From: Tolypothrix bouteillei VB521301
GTDB taxonomy: Bacteria > Cyanobacteriota > Cyanobacteriia > Cyanobacteriales > Nostocaceae
Direction: 5' to 3'
DNA length: 64,000 bases
NCBI RefSeq assembly: GCF_000760695.4
Contig: NZ_JHEG04000001.1
Span: 6,640,204 to 6,704,203 of the forward strand
This document shows, in pieces, positions 47,235-56,026 of the stretch (position 1 is the first letter of the stretch; the number at the start of each line of letters is the position of its first letter). The translations under genes and the position numbers were made by a program. The notes under the pieces were generated by a model. That model saw nothing but the letters and a program-made list of their open reading frames with translations. It was not told where the DNA came from and made no database searches.

Positions 47235-49760
47235 ATGGCATCTCCAGAAGTATTAATATGGCTGCAAGAACGCACGGCTTTGGGAATTCTTTCTCCTGCA
47301 TCCTTAAATGCGTTCTCTGAAGTGATAGAAGAAAAAGTTTTTCCAGCTAATTATCGTTTGGTGAGTGAAGCGTCTCCTCCAGAGGCATTGTATATTTTAC
47401 AACAAGGTCAGTTAGAAAGCAACAGTACTAATAAAACCAATCCATCATTAGCCGTTGGTTTTCTCCCTGGAGCCGTTATTAACTTACAAGAATTGCTGTT
47501 AGATGAATCGGTTCAGCGCACAATTACTACAGTCACAGAGTGTCACCTCTGGATGCTACCTGCTGCTAAATTTCGGGAAATACTCACTCAATACCCAGAA
47601 ATTGCTCAGGCTGTTTCTCGCCAAATGGCTCAAGAAGTGTCTCAACTCACATCCGCTCTGAACTACGAACAAGAACGTTCTGTTGCCTTACGACCTTATT
47701 TAGTCACTAAAGCACGGCGTGGAATTGTGGGGACAAGTCGTTATGCAACCCGGTTGCGGGAGGAAATTAGAAAAGCAGCCGGAGAACGCAAATCGGTATT
47801 GATTTTTGGTGAACCGGGATTAGAAAAGGATAACATAGCGGCGCTTATTCATTTTGGTTCTTCCTACCGACGAGAACCTATTGTCAAAGTTAACTGCGGA
47901 ATTCTACAAACAAGTGGTGCCGATTTATTTGGTCGTTATGGAGGTAAACCAGGATTGTTGGAATGGCTTGGAGAAGGAACTTTAGTACTTAACAACATCC
48001 AAGAAACCCCGACCGAGTTGTTACCAGCATTAGCTAATTTATTAAAAACATCTCAGTACAGCCCCGTGACTCGTTCGGGAGAACCACCCGCAGAACCTCG
48101 TGCTACCCGTGCTCGTATTTTAATTATTGCCGAAAAAATTCAGCCAACTATCGAGCGTGTTGTCGGTCAAGTGATTAAAGTTCCACCGCTACGGGTACGA
48201 AAAACAGATATTAAAGCGCAAGTAGAGTACTACATCAGTCTCTATACCACGGCAAGAGGAATATCAAAACCATCAGTGACACCAGAAGCCATACGCCGCT
48301 TGCAATCCTATGATTTTCCCGGAAATCTTAAGGAGCTGCAAAACCTTGTGGAACGGGCAATCGTGCAAGCAGGAGAGGCAAAAGCTCTGACAGAAGAAAT
48401 TTTCTGGTCGGCTCAAACAAAGAAAAAGGAATTTCGCGTCAACCTTTTAAATGCCTATCCCAATTTGCGGAAATTTCTTCGCAGCCCTTGGTGGACCGAT
48501 CGCATTAATTATGGTTTTACTTTAATAGCTTTTGCTTTGATTGTTGCCGTGCTTTTTGTTGGTCCGCAAACACGCGATCGCAATTTTGCCCTTAATTTAT
48601 TCTGGGCTTGGTGGTGGCCATTTTTCCTGCTGGCATTTCCCTTTTTAGGTCGTGTTTGGTGCGCTGTTTGTCCCTTCATGATTTATGGAGAAGTCACCCA
48701 GAAACTTTCCTTGTGGCTCTTTCCCCGACAGTTGAAACGTTGGCCGAGACAGCAAGCCGAACAATGGGGAGGATGGTTTCTCTTTGGGTTATTTACTTTG
48801 ATTTTCCTGTGGGAAGAACTTTGGAATTTGGAAAATACAGCTTATCTTTCAGGTTGTTTGCTCTTATTAATTACCGCAGGCGCAGTCATTTTCTCGGCTC
48901 TTTTTGAAAGGCGTTTTTGGTGTCGGTATCTTTGCCCTATTGGTGGGATGAATGGTTTGTTTGCCAAACTTGCCATGACGGAATTGCGAGCGCAACAAGG
49001 AATTTGTTCCGCCACTTGTACGACATATCAGTGCTATAAGGGCGGACCGCAAAAAGGCGAAGGTATGGAAACTGGGGGATGTCCCTTATACTCTCACCCA
49101 GCACAGTTAGAAGATAACAGAGATTGCGTATTGTGCATGACGTGTTTGAAAGCATGTCCCCATCGTTCCGTTGAGTTTAATTTACGTCCCCCTGGAATGG
49201 AACTGTGGACAACTCACGTACCCCGGTCTTATGAAGTCGCATTGTTATTTTTACTATTAGGGGGTATCTATCTCCACCGTTTACCCGAGTTGCAATCCTG
49301 GTTGGGATTGCATTTTGACCTCACACAGTTTCTACCCCACTTAGGCTTATCATTGTTTGCTTTAGTGATTCCCGTTGTTATTCCCTTTGCAGCCTATGGC
49401 TTATCTCGTGTTGGTTCTCAATTCAAGGCAAAACCATTTATCGAACTAGCATACGGTTATCTACCACTCGTACTTGGTGGTAACTTAGCCCATTACCTGC
49501 GCCTGGGTTTAGCAGAAGGAGGACGTATTTTACCTGTCACGTTTGCAACTTTTGGTCTCAATGGCGAACAGCTTCCTGTATTAGTTGCTCACCCAGCCGT
49601 CATTGCTTTTCTACAAGGGAGTACTTTGATTTTTTCAGTTCTTTTAACTGTTATCCTCACTCAAAAAATTGCCCGTCAGCCCATGCGATCGCTCTTTTGG
49701 CAACATTTAGCAGCCATAGGGTTAGGAGCAAGTTTGTGGGTGGTTGTTGTGAATGGCTAA
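47235..49760 (+). CDS. cNMP-binding/degenerate sigma54-type AAA+/polyferredoxin membrane fusion
   Basis: 841 residues. About 10-150: cyclic-nucleotide-binding-like beta roll (LYILQQGQLESN, FLPGAVINLQELLLDE). About 165-390: AAA+ domain of the NtrC type, retaining Arg-finger PLRVRKTDI and FPGNLKELQNLVERAIV. Its Walker A is altered (GEPGLEKD), Walker B reads LVLNNIQE instead of FLDEI, and the GAFTGA loop is lost. From about 420: membrane helices and two Cys clusters (CAVCPF, CRYLCPIGG, CVLCMTCLKACP) of the NapH/polyferredoxin type. Sigma54 is absent from cyanobacteria, so the AAA+ part cannot act classically. Likely a redox protein with a repurposed regulatory head. Confidence 0.85.
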   Translation: MASPEVLIWLQERTALGILSPASLNAFSEVIEEKVFPANYRLVSEASPPEALYILQQGQLESNSTNKTNPSLAVGFLPGAVINLQELLLDESVQRTITTVTECHLWMLPAAKFREILTQYPEIAQAVSRQMAQEVSQLTSALNYEQERSVALRPYLVTKARRGIVGTSRYATRLREEIRKAAGERKSVLIFGEPGLEKDNIAALIHFGSSYRREPIVKVNCGILQTSGADLFGRYGGKPGLLEWLGEGTLVLNNIQETPTELLPALANLLKTSQYSPVTRSGEPPAEPRATRARILIIAEKIQPTIERVVGQVIKVPPLRVRKTDIKAQVEYYISLYTTARGISKPSVTPEAIRRLQSYDFPGNLKELQNLVERAIVQAGEAKALTEEIFWSAQTKKKEFRVNLLNAYPNLRKFLRSPWWTDRINYGFTLIAFALIVAVLFVGPQTRDRNFALNLFWAWWWPFFLLAFPFLGRVWCAVCPFMIYGEVTQKLSLWLFPRQLKRWPRQQAEQWGGWFLFGLFTLIFLWEELWNLENTAYLSGCLLLLITAGAVIFSALFERRFWCRYLCPIGGMNGLFAKLAMTELRAQQGICSATCTTYQCYKGGPQKGEGMETGGCPLYSHPAQLEDNRDCVLCMTCLKACPHRSVEFNLRPPGMELWTTHVPRSYEVALLFLLLGGIYLHRLPELQSWLGLHFDLTQFLPHLGLSLFALVIPVVIPFAAYGLSRVGSQFKAKPFIELAYGYLPLVLGGNLAHYLRLGLAEGGRILPVTFATFGLNGEQLPVLVAHPAVIAFLQGSTLIFSVLLTVILTQKIARQPMRSLFWQHLAAIGLGASLWVVVVNG

Positions 49761-50025
49761 TGGCTGATGGCTAATGGCTAATGGCTAATGGCTAATGGCT
49801 AATGGCTAATGGCTAATGGCTAATGGCTAATGGTTGATGGTTAATGGTTGATGGTTAATGGCTGATGGATGATGGCTGATGGATGATGGCTAATAGTTAA
49901 TATTTCGTGATAAAACTCAATTAGCTGTTAACAATTAGCAATTAGCCCTTCGGGTTCGCCAGTTCCCTACGGCGGGAAACCCGCCTGCAGGACTGGACTC
50001 ACCATTAGCCATTAGCAATTAGCAA
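49752..50025. repeat. Expanded TAATGGC array plus module core, copy D
   Basis: About 18 tandem heptamers (TAATGGC with TGATGGC and TTAATGG variants) from the end of the fusion gene to about 49890, then the minus-oriented core at 49945-50003 and TTAGCAA units to the ATG of the LtrA gene. The NG plus stop of the preceding gene lie inside the first unit. Confidence 0.85.
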
Positions 50026-50026
50026 T

Positions 50027-51205
50027 ATGAATTTTTTAGAACCGCCACGCTTGCGAATTGGAGAAGAGAATGAGGAAGAACGACGCGCTACATGGTTGGA
50101 GCTTTTTTACGATCTAGTATTTGTCGTTGCAGTTTCTCAACTCGCCCATTATCTCCATGAAGATGTTTCCCTGTCAGGTTTGTTCGGGTTTGTTGTTTTA
50201 TTTATACCAGTGTGGTGGTCGTGGATTGGTACTACTTTCTATGCCAATCGCTTTGATAGCGATGATATTGGAAGGCGGCTGCTAGTTGGTTTGCATATGG
50301 CTACAGCAGCAGCAATGGCTGTTAACATACATCACGGGTTGGATAAAAGCTCTGCTGGTTTTGCTATCTCCTATGCGTTGGGACGTATCGTACTGGCGAT
50401 CGAATATACTCGAGCAGGACAGCATATTCCGGTAGCACGTCCTCTCACAACTCGTTTTGCTACAGGTTTTGCGATCGCTGCTTGTTGCTGGCTGGTATCT
50501 GCATTTTTACCATCTCCTTGGCGTTTTGTACTTTGGGGCGTGGGACTTGTGATTGATTTTGCGACACCCATAACAGCAAGCAAGTTACAGCTTCAATTGC
50601 CGCCCCATCCTTCTCACTTACCAGAACGTTTTGGACTGTTTACAATTATTGTTCTGGGTGAGGCGGTGATTGCTGTAGTTGATGGTGTCTCTCAAAAGAA
50701 TTGGCAAATTTCGACAGCCGTAACTGCTGTTTTGGGATTGTGTACTGCTTTAAGTTTGTGGTGGGTGTATTTTGACAATCTTGGCGGTACACCCATTCGA
50801 CGAACTCAGGCAGAGGGAAGATCTGTTCTAATTAATATTTGGCTGTATACCCATCTCCCTCTTGTTATTGGTATTGCTGCTACTGGAGTTGCAGTAGAAC
50901 TCGTATTATCAAGCAATTCTGAGGTTGCACTAGCTGATGAAATTCGTTGGTTGTTGTGCGGTTCTCTGGCACTGTGCTATCTCTCTCTAGCTGTTCTTCA
51001 TCGTCTTGGTGTCATCCTCTATTGTAAGATTCGTACCAAGTACCGAGTGGGGGCTGCATTTGTTTTACTAGCAATTGCATTTTTGAGTAAAGGCTTATTA
51101 CCCTTAGCTGTGATGGGACTTGTCAGTGTAGTTTGTGTTTCACAAGTTGTGCAAGATGTATCCCAAAGCCGTCCCACCACTCGCTTAGTCGATCCAGAAA
51201 TTTAG
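50027..51205 (+). CDS. ltrA: Low temperature requirement protein A family
   Basis: 392 residues, about ten membrane helices. RRATWLELFYDLVFVVAVSQ, FYANRFDSDDIGRRL and ERFGLFTIIVLGEAVIAV are the three LtrA signatures. First found in Listeria as needed for growth in the cold; the molecular role is unknown. Its ATG directly follows the repeat array, so any promoter lies inside or before the array. Confidence 0.88.
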   Translation: MNFLEPPRLRIGEENEEERRATWLELFYDLVFVVAVSQLAHYLHEDVSLSGLFGFVVLFIPVWWSWIGTTFYANRFDSDDIGRRLLVGLHMATAAAMAVNIHHGLDKSSAGFAISYALGRIVLAIEYTRAGQHIPVARPLTTRFATGFAIAACCWLVSAFLPSPWRFVLWGVGLVIDFATPITASKLQLQLPPHPSHLPERFGLFTIIVLGEAVIAVVDGVSQKNWQISTAVTAVLGLCTALSLWWVYFDNLGGTPIRRTQAEGRSVLINIWLYTHLPLVIGIAATGVAVELVLSSNSEVALADEIRWLLCGSLALCYLSLAVLHRLGVILYCKIRTKYRVGAAFVLLAIAFLSKGLLPLAVMGLVSVVCVSQVVQDVSQSRPTTRLVDPEI

Positions 51206-51442
51206 CTCGGGCAAAGGAAAGTCACCGAATTTTGTAGGGTGAGTACTGCTAGCGCTGTCAAGATGACTCATAAAATTTTGATTCAGACCGCAATTCTCAT
51301 CTTTTTCCTCTGCGCTCTGGTGCGTCTGTGCGGTTTCAAAGTATATTTATTTCACCATAGAGACGCGGGTACGCAGAGGGAAGAGGTGAGAGAGCGATTA
51401 TTTCCTGTCAAAATAGAGTTAGTGCCGTAGATAATTGGTTTT

Positions 51443-52039
51443 ATGAATATTTCACTTTTAAATCGTGCTATAGAAGAAAAACTAGTCACCCTCAAAGATG
51501 TTAGTTGGGATCAATTTAAAGGGATTGAGGCACAGCTAATTGACAACCGCAGTGTCCGTCTATCTTATTTATTAGGAATTTTAGAAATTATGTCCCCAGT
51601 TGGTCCGTTGCATGAGTACGTGAAAAGAACTCTCAGCTACTTATTGGAAGCTTACATGAGGGTAAATGGCATCCGATTCTACGGCAAGGGCGGCTTTACT
51701 TTAGAAGAACCGGGTTATGCTTCTGGGACGCCTGATGAGTCTTATTGCATTGGCACCAACAAAGAAACTCCCGATATCTTAATTGAGGTCATCATCACCA
51801 GTGGCACTATTAACAGGAAGGAATTATACAAACCCAAGCAAGTTTCTGAAGTTTGGTTTTGGAAATCTGACACTATTAGAATATTCCATTTAAATGAAAA
51901 GGGTGAATATGAGGAAGTTAACCGCAGTAGTTTCTTCCCAGATTTAGATCCAAATGTGTTGCTGCAATATATCGCCATGCCCGACCAGTATGATGCGGTT
52001 CAAGAATTTGAACAGTTTCTCCGTCAACAACTTCATTAA
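51443..52039 (+). CDS. Uma2 family (DUF820) nuclease-like protein
   Basis: 198 residues. It has a YLLGILEIMSPVGPLHEYVK start, TPDESYCIG, ETPDILIEVIITSG and SEVWFWKSDTI, the Uma2 landmarks, slightly diverged. Its 3' end touches the truncated secreted-protein fragment on the other strand, as if it had been inserted there. Confidence 0.85.
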   Translation: MNISLLNRAIEEKLVTLKDVSWDQFKGIEAQLIDNRSVRLSYLLGILEIMSPVGPLHEYVKRTLSYLLEAYMRVNGIRFYGKGGFTLEEPGYASGTPDESYCIGTNKETPDILIEVIITSGTINRKELYKPKQVSEVWFWKSDTIRIFHLNEKGEYEEVNRSSFFPDLDPNVLLQYIAMPDQYDAVQEFEQFLRQQLH

Positions 52040-52217
52040 TCAATACCTCTACTCTGTTTCTAGAGGTTCGCTGTACTTTGATTGTGACGTTAGGAGCAGA
52101 TAGGGAACCGAGTGCTGTTCGTGATTGTGGAGTTTGCGCTGTGGCCGATCTTGTTTCTGCTACCAAGAAAGTACATAAAGTTCCAAACAAAGCTGTTAGT
52201 TGAGCTAAGTTTTTCAC
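52025..52217 (-). pseudogene. N-terminal fragment of a secreted protein cut by the Uma2 gene
   Basis: From GTG 52217: a signal peptide (VKNLAQLTALFGTLCTFLVA, cleavage near ATAQ) then SAPNVTIKVQRTSRNRVEVL and INE, the beginning of an envelope domain. After this the frame runs into Uma2 antisense sequence and loses sense. It looks like the remains of a longer exported protein. Confidence 0.5.
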
Positions 52218-52395
52218 AATTGTCGATTTATAAAAAGAATTTCGGTACAAATACAATTGACTTTTTAGATAGGAAAAAAGTGCGGGAAAAGTTAGAATAA
52301 TCGTGTTTTTAGCTACAGTTGAGAATGAAATAATTCGGCGAAAATGTAAATAAGTATTAAAAATGCAGCTTTCCTGTCAGTTATGCTGCCCATTC

Positions 52396-54087
52396 ATGAA
52401 ACCTCGAATTATTGTCTGTGGCTTAGGACGAACCGGATATAAGGTCTTTCGTTTGCTGAGACAGCAGGGGGCGCTGGTTGTCGGCATTCATCACCAACAT
52501 ATACCCAGCGAAACAGCAGGAGATGTGATTGTCGGTGACTTGCTTGCAGCTAGCACTCTTATTGCCGCCGGAATTCAGCAAGCGCATACGGTAGTCATTG
52601 CCGGACCTGATGATGAACTGAATTTGGCGATTATGATGCAAGCGCGGGTGTTAAATCCACGCATTCGTATTATCAATCGCTTCTTTAACACGAGTTTGGG
52701 CGAACGGCTTGACCATACCGTACCAAACCACTGGAGTATGAGTGTTGCGGGTTTGGCAGCACCAGTCTTTACGTTTGCGGCTTTGGGTAACAAAGCGATC
52801 GGACAAATTAAACTTTTTGGACACACTTGGCCCATCCATGAAGAACTGATTGACGAACACCACCCTTGGCGGGGTTGTAAGTTGAGCGATTTGTGGAATG
52901 AGCGCTCGCGTGTCCTCATTTACTATCTGCCTGTGGAAGGTGAGGTAGATTTAGTCACGGCGGTAGCATCCGGGCAAGAATTGAAGGTGGGCGATCGCCT
53001 CATTGTTGGAACCCAACCGTGTATCCGTCCCGCTCGTAAATCCCTGATTGCAAAACTGCTAAAAGTCCTCACCAATCTCCGGCACTTTAAACAACACGCT
53101 CAATCGGTATTAGTAGGTGCTTTAGTTCTCCTATTTATTATTTTGGTTGCCACGCTCACCTACGTGTCAGCCGAGCTAAAGATGTCTGTCGTTGACGCCT
53201 TGTATTTTTCCGTAGGTATGATTACGGGCGCGGGTGGGAATGATGCATTAATCGCACAAGCTCCTATCAGTATTAAATTATTTACTGTTGTGATGATGTT
53301 AATCGGAGCAGCAGTGTTTGGTATTTGGTATGCGTTGCTTAACGATTTTATTTTAGGAACGCGCTTCAAGCAATTTTGGGATGCAGCACGAGTTCCGCAC
53401 CGCAATCACTATATTATTTGTGGTTTGGGGGGAATTGGTATAAAAATTGTCCAACAACTCCACAATAGCGGGCATGAAGTTGTGGTGATTGAGCGTGATT
53501 CTAATAATAAGTATGTCAATACTGCTCGTGGATGGGGTATTCCCGTTATTCATGCCGATGCTAGCTTTTCAGCAACACTAAAAGCCAGCAATATGGAAAC
53601 TGCTGCTGCATTGTTGGCTATGACAGGGAATGATGCAACTAACCTGGAAATTGCTTTAAAAGCTAAAGGATTAGCACCCAAAGTGCCAGTGATTGTCCAT
53701 TATGCAGATCCGGACTTTGCAGGTGTGGCGCAACAGGTATTTGACTTTGAGGCAGTTCTTTGCCCTGCGGAACTAGCAGCCCCAGCCTTTGCTGCTGCTG
53801 CACTTGGAGGAAAAATACTTGGCAATGGTATTACGGGAGATAGTCTTTGGGTCGCTTTTGCAACTTTGATTACACCCGCACATCCTTTTTGTGGTTTGCG
53901 AGTGAGAGAAGCTGCTATGTCCGCCGATTTTGTTCCTTTATATTTGGAAACGAACTCCCAAACCATTCACGGTTGGGATTTATTAGAAACAAGCTTGAGT
54001 GGAGGGGATATTTTGTATCTGACGATGCCAGCTACAAGATTGTATCAGTTGTGGCGCAATACTCCATCGCAAGCCATGGCAAGTTAG
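52396..54087 (+). CDS. TrkA-domain ion channel protein
   Basis: About 563 residues from ATG 52396 (MKPRIIVCGLGRTG); 11 more residues would be added from 52363. The N-terminal RCK/TrkA-N (Rossmann, GLGRTG) is followed by two membrane helices at about 240-260 and 300-330 with a pore-like SVGMITGAGGND between them. A second TrkA-N domain (YIICGLGGIGIKIVQQ) and a TrkA-C-like end follow. The selectivity sequence is not the TVGYG of K+ channels, so the ion is uncertain. The gene lies apart from other transport genes. Confidence 0.82.
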   Translation: MKPRIIVCGLGRTGYKVFRLLRQQGALVVGIHHQHIPSETAGDVIVGDLLAASTLIAAGIQQAHTVVIAGPDDELNLAIMMQARVLNPRIRIINRFFNTSLGERLDHTVPNHWSMSVAGLAAPVFTFAALGNKAIGQIKLFGHTWPIHEELIDEHHPWRGCKLSDLWNERSRVLIYYLPVEGEVDLVTAVASGQELKVGDRLIVGTQPCIRPARKSLIAKLLKVLTNLRHFKQHAQSVLVGALVLLFIILVATLTYVSAELKMSVVDALYFSVGMITGAGGNDALIAQAPISIKLFTVVMMLIGAAVFGIWYALLNDFILGTRFKQFWDAARVPHRNHYIICGLGGIGIKIVQQLHNSGHEVVVIERDSNNKYVNTARGWGIPVIHADASFSATLKASNMETAAALLAMTGNDATNLEIALKAKGLAPKVPVIVHYADPDFAGVAQQVFDFEAVLCPAELAAPAFAAAALGGKILGNGITGDSLWVAFATLITPAHPFCGLRVREAAMSADFVPLYLETNSQTIHGWDLLETSLSGGDILYLTMPATRLYQLWRNTPSQAMAS

Positions 54088-54105
54088 GGGCACTTGCCCC
54101 CCTAA
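54084..54105. terminator. Stem-loop between convergent genes
   Basis: TTAGGGG/CCCCTAA arms around an 8-nt loop, starting in the stop codon of the channel gene and followed by CCTTTCT. Could serve both convergent genes. Confidence 0.45.
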
Positions 54106-54110
54106 CCTTT

Positions 54111-54530
54111 CTAGGGATGAATTGTACCATCTGGCATAATTGCTCCCTGTAACAGAGTTCCCATCATGTATGCCCCGTACAGATTGGCTCCCTGTAAACT
54201 GGCTGCTGTAAAATCTGCATCTATCAAATCTGCCATTTTTAATTCCGCGCCATCAAGTGTCGCCCCCGTAAGCTTAGCTTCAAAAAGATTAGCTCCACTC
54301 AAATTCGCACCAGTTAGATTGGCTCCAGTTAAATTGGCTCTAACTAGAGATGCTTCTGTTAGATCGGCACCTACCAAATTTGCTCTGCTTAAATCAACCT
54401 CGCTTAGAGAAGCTCTTTGTAAATTAGCTCCACTCAGATTGATTTCTGTTAAGTAACAGCCTATCAGGATGACACCTTTAAAATCCCTCTCTCCTTTCTG
54501 ATAGCGTCTTAACAATTCATCGACATCCAT
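54111..54530 (-). CDS. Pentapeptide-repeat protein
   Basis: 139 residues from ATG 54530 (MDVDELLRRYQKGERDFKGV), the common start of this short family; an extension to 54626 is unlikely. About 20 A(D/N)LXX units form one right-handed beta helix; the tail ends MPDGTIHP, a frequent cap. Cytosolic. Function unknown. Confidence 0.85.
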   Translation of the reverse strand: MDVDELLRRYQKGERDFKGVILIGCYLTEINLSGANLQRASLSEVDLSRANLVGADLTEASLVRANLTGANLTGANLSGANLFEAKLTGATLDGAELKMADLIDADFTAASLQGANLYGAYMMGTLLQGAIMPDGTIHP

Positions 54531-54839
54531 TGCGCGATCGTCATACAAACCTTTGCAGTAAACCTCGGACAACATATTCTTTGAGTTAATTGTGTTACGA
54601 TGTGTGAGCCTGACAAATATTGTCATTATTTACTACAAAACTACCACCACAGCAAGTCCAACAAAGTCATTTTTGAACAACTCCATACTGCTGATTTGTT
54701 AAGGAACGAGCCTTGTCAAAAGCTTGAATGATGGCACAGATCTCGTTAGCTTATAACTGTTCTTAAATTACTTTATTGAGAGAAAAAGCAAATAAAATTT
54801 GTTAGTTATGAGTTGTTAGTGGTTAACGATCGCCGCTGG
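54531..54839. other. Intergenic region, nothing recognised
   Basis: AT-rich DNA between two genes on the minus strand; no terminator, repeat or RNA seen. Confidence 0.4.
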
Positions 54840-55469
54840 CTAATGATTGCCAAAAGTCCATGCTGCTTGGAAAAAATCTTGTTCGCAAAACATGGCATAG
54901 CGGTAAGTTGACTCTACTAATGCTGTATGACTGGCATAACTGTCAACTAAAGTTTCTAATTGTTGTGTTAGCGGTAAAAAGTCATCGCTGCTGTAAGTCC
55001 GAATCCAATCACTGTATTGATGGCTGGGAATACCATTAAGAGCTAATTGTTTGCCCAAAAAAGCATACAAACGCATACACGGGGACATTGCAGCAGCAGT
55101 TAAACCTACATCCCCACTCCAAGCAGTTGATAATAAAAAATCCGTGTAACGACGGGTTGCGACTCCAGGTTCTATACAACGTAAATCAATTTCCCATTGA
55201 GCCGCATATCCTTCATGTAACTTGAGTTCCTGCAAAACCCCACCTGCTAAGGAATGAAACGTCAAAAAATCTGAAAAGTTGGGGACTTTAGCTGCAGCTA
55301 TGCTGTAAGCACGCGCAAAAGCTTCTAAGAAAAAGGCATCTTGTCCAACATAGTAGGCAAATTTCTGGCGAGCCAGCGTACCATCTCCTATACCTTGGAC
55401 AAAAGGATGCTGAAGACAAGCTTGAGCTATATCTTGATTGGCTTCCCACAAATTACTAGAAAGAGTCAT
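54840..55469 (-). CDS. tenA: TenA family protein (thiaminase II-like)
   Basis: 209 residues, all-helical TenA fold. FAYYVGQDAFFLEAFARAYS carries the active-site Asp/Phe region, AMSPCMRLYAFLGKQL the Cys of Cys-type enzymes, and YRYAMFCEQDFFQAAW the C-terminal Glu. It salvages the thiamine pyrimidine by hydrolysing degraded or intact thiamine. No TPP riboswitch is seen upstream. The short C-terminus fits the bacterial TenA-C class. Confidence 0.88.
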   Translation of the reverse strand: MTLSSNLWEANQDIAQACLQHPFVQGIGDGTLARQKFAYYVGQDAFFLEAFARAYSIAAAKVPNFSDFLTFHSLAGGVLQELKLHEGYAAQWEIDLRCIEPGVATRRYTDFLLSTAWSGDVGLTAAAMSPCMRLYAFLGKQLALNGIPSHQYSDWIRTYSSDDFLPLTQQLETLVDSYASHTALVESTYRYAMFCEQDFFQAAWTFGNH

Positions 55470-55812
55470 TGGTTAGTAGATAGTGGTTCAATACTGCTCG
55501 GTTTAGCGTGGAAATACGAACATAGGTAGGTTGGGGAGCCACTCACGTGCGGAGAGCAGCGCCGTGCGGGGGGTTCCCCCCGTTGAGTGACGTGGCGTTT
55601 GAGGAACGAAACCCAACATTTACAAGCATTTGTTAAGTTTCTCTACCGCGATCCAAAGCCAGAAAAATTCTTATCCAAGTAGTATTGGATAGTGGTTAGT
55701 TTTTAGTTGTTAGTTTGGTAGGTCATACCAAATTTTTACATCGTTGATTTGTACTAGAATTCTATCCGGGAGCATGCCAAATTTGCAATTGCCCTCAGAA
55801 TAGAATTCTGGG
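55470..55812. other. Intergenic region with dispersed repeats
   Basis: Contains a GTAGGTTGGGG...GTTTGAGGAACGAAACCC composite with GC-rich palindromic pieces (GCGGGGGGTTCCCCCCGTTG), of the kind also present after the broken PIN toxin at about 37922. No gene. Confidence 0.5.
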
Positions 55813-55882
55813 GCTACACAAACAAAGTCCACCTACGTGGACTTTTTATTAAGTCCGCGCAGGCGGACTTCGTTTGTATAGC
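55813..55882. repeat. Nested palindromic repeat of two hairpins
   Basis: Hairpin 1: AAAGTCCAC/GTGGACTTT with loop CTAC (55824-55845). Hairpin 2: AAGTCCGC/GCGGACTT with loop GCAG (55851-55870). GCTACACAAAC at the left and GTTTGTATAGC at the right pair around both with one mismatch. Confidence 0.7.
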
Positions 55883-56026
55883 TGTGATTTCCAATCACTA
55901 GGGCTAAGAGAGATTATAAAAACGGATTTGATCTCACACAGCACTCCACTAGATGGTTTAGTTAATGGGACTTCATCCGTTGCGGCACTAAAAGCTGCTG
56001 GCAGTTTGGGACTAGAGATCGCAATT

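Noticed and set aside
51239..51430. A 63-codon frame between ltrA and a Uma2 gene
   Set aside because: The end reads through a dispersed repeat (CACCATAGAGACGCGG) and no ribosome-binding site is present.
54531..55470. Possible TPP riboswitch for tenA
   Set aside because: No CTGAGA and ACCTGA-type THI-box elements upstream of the tenA start at 55469.
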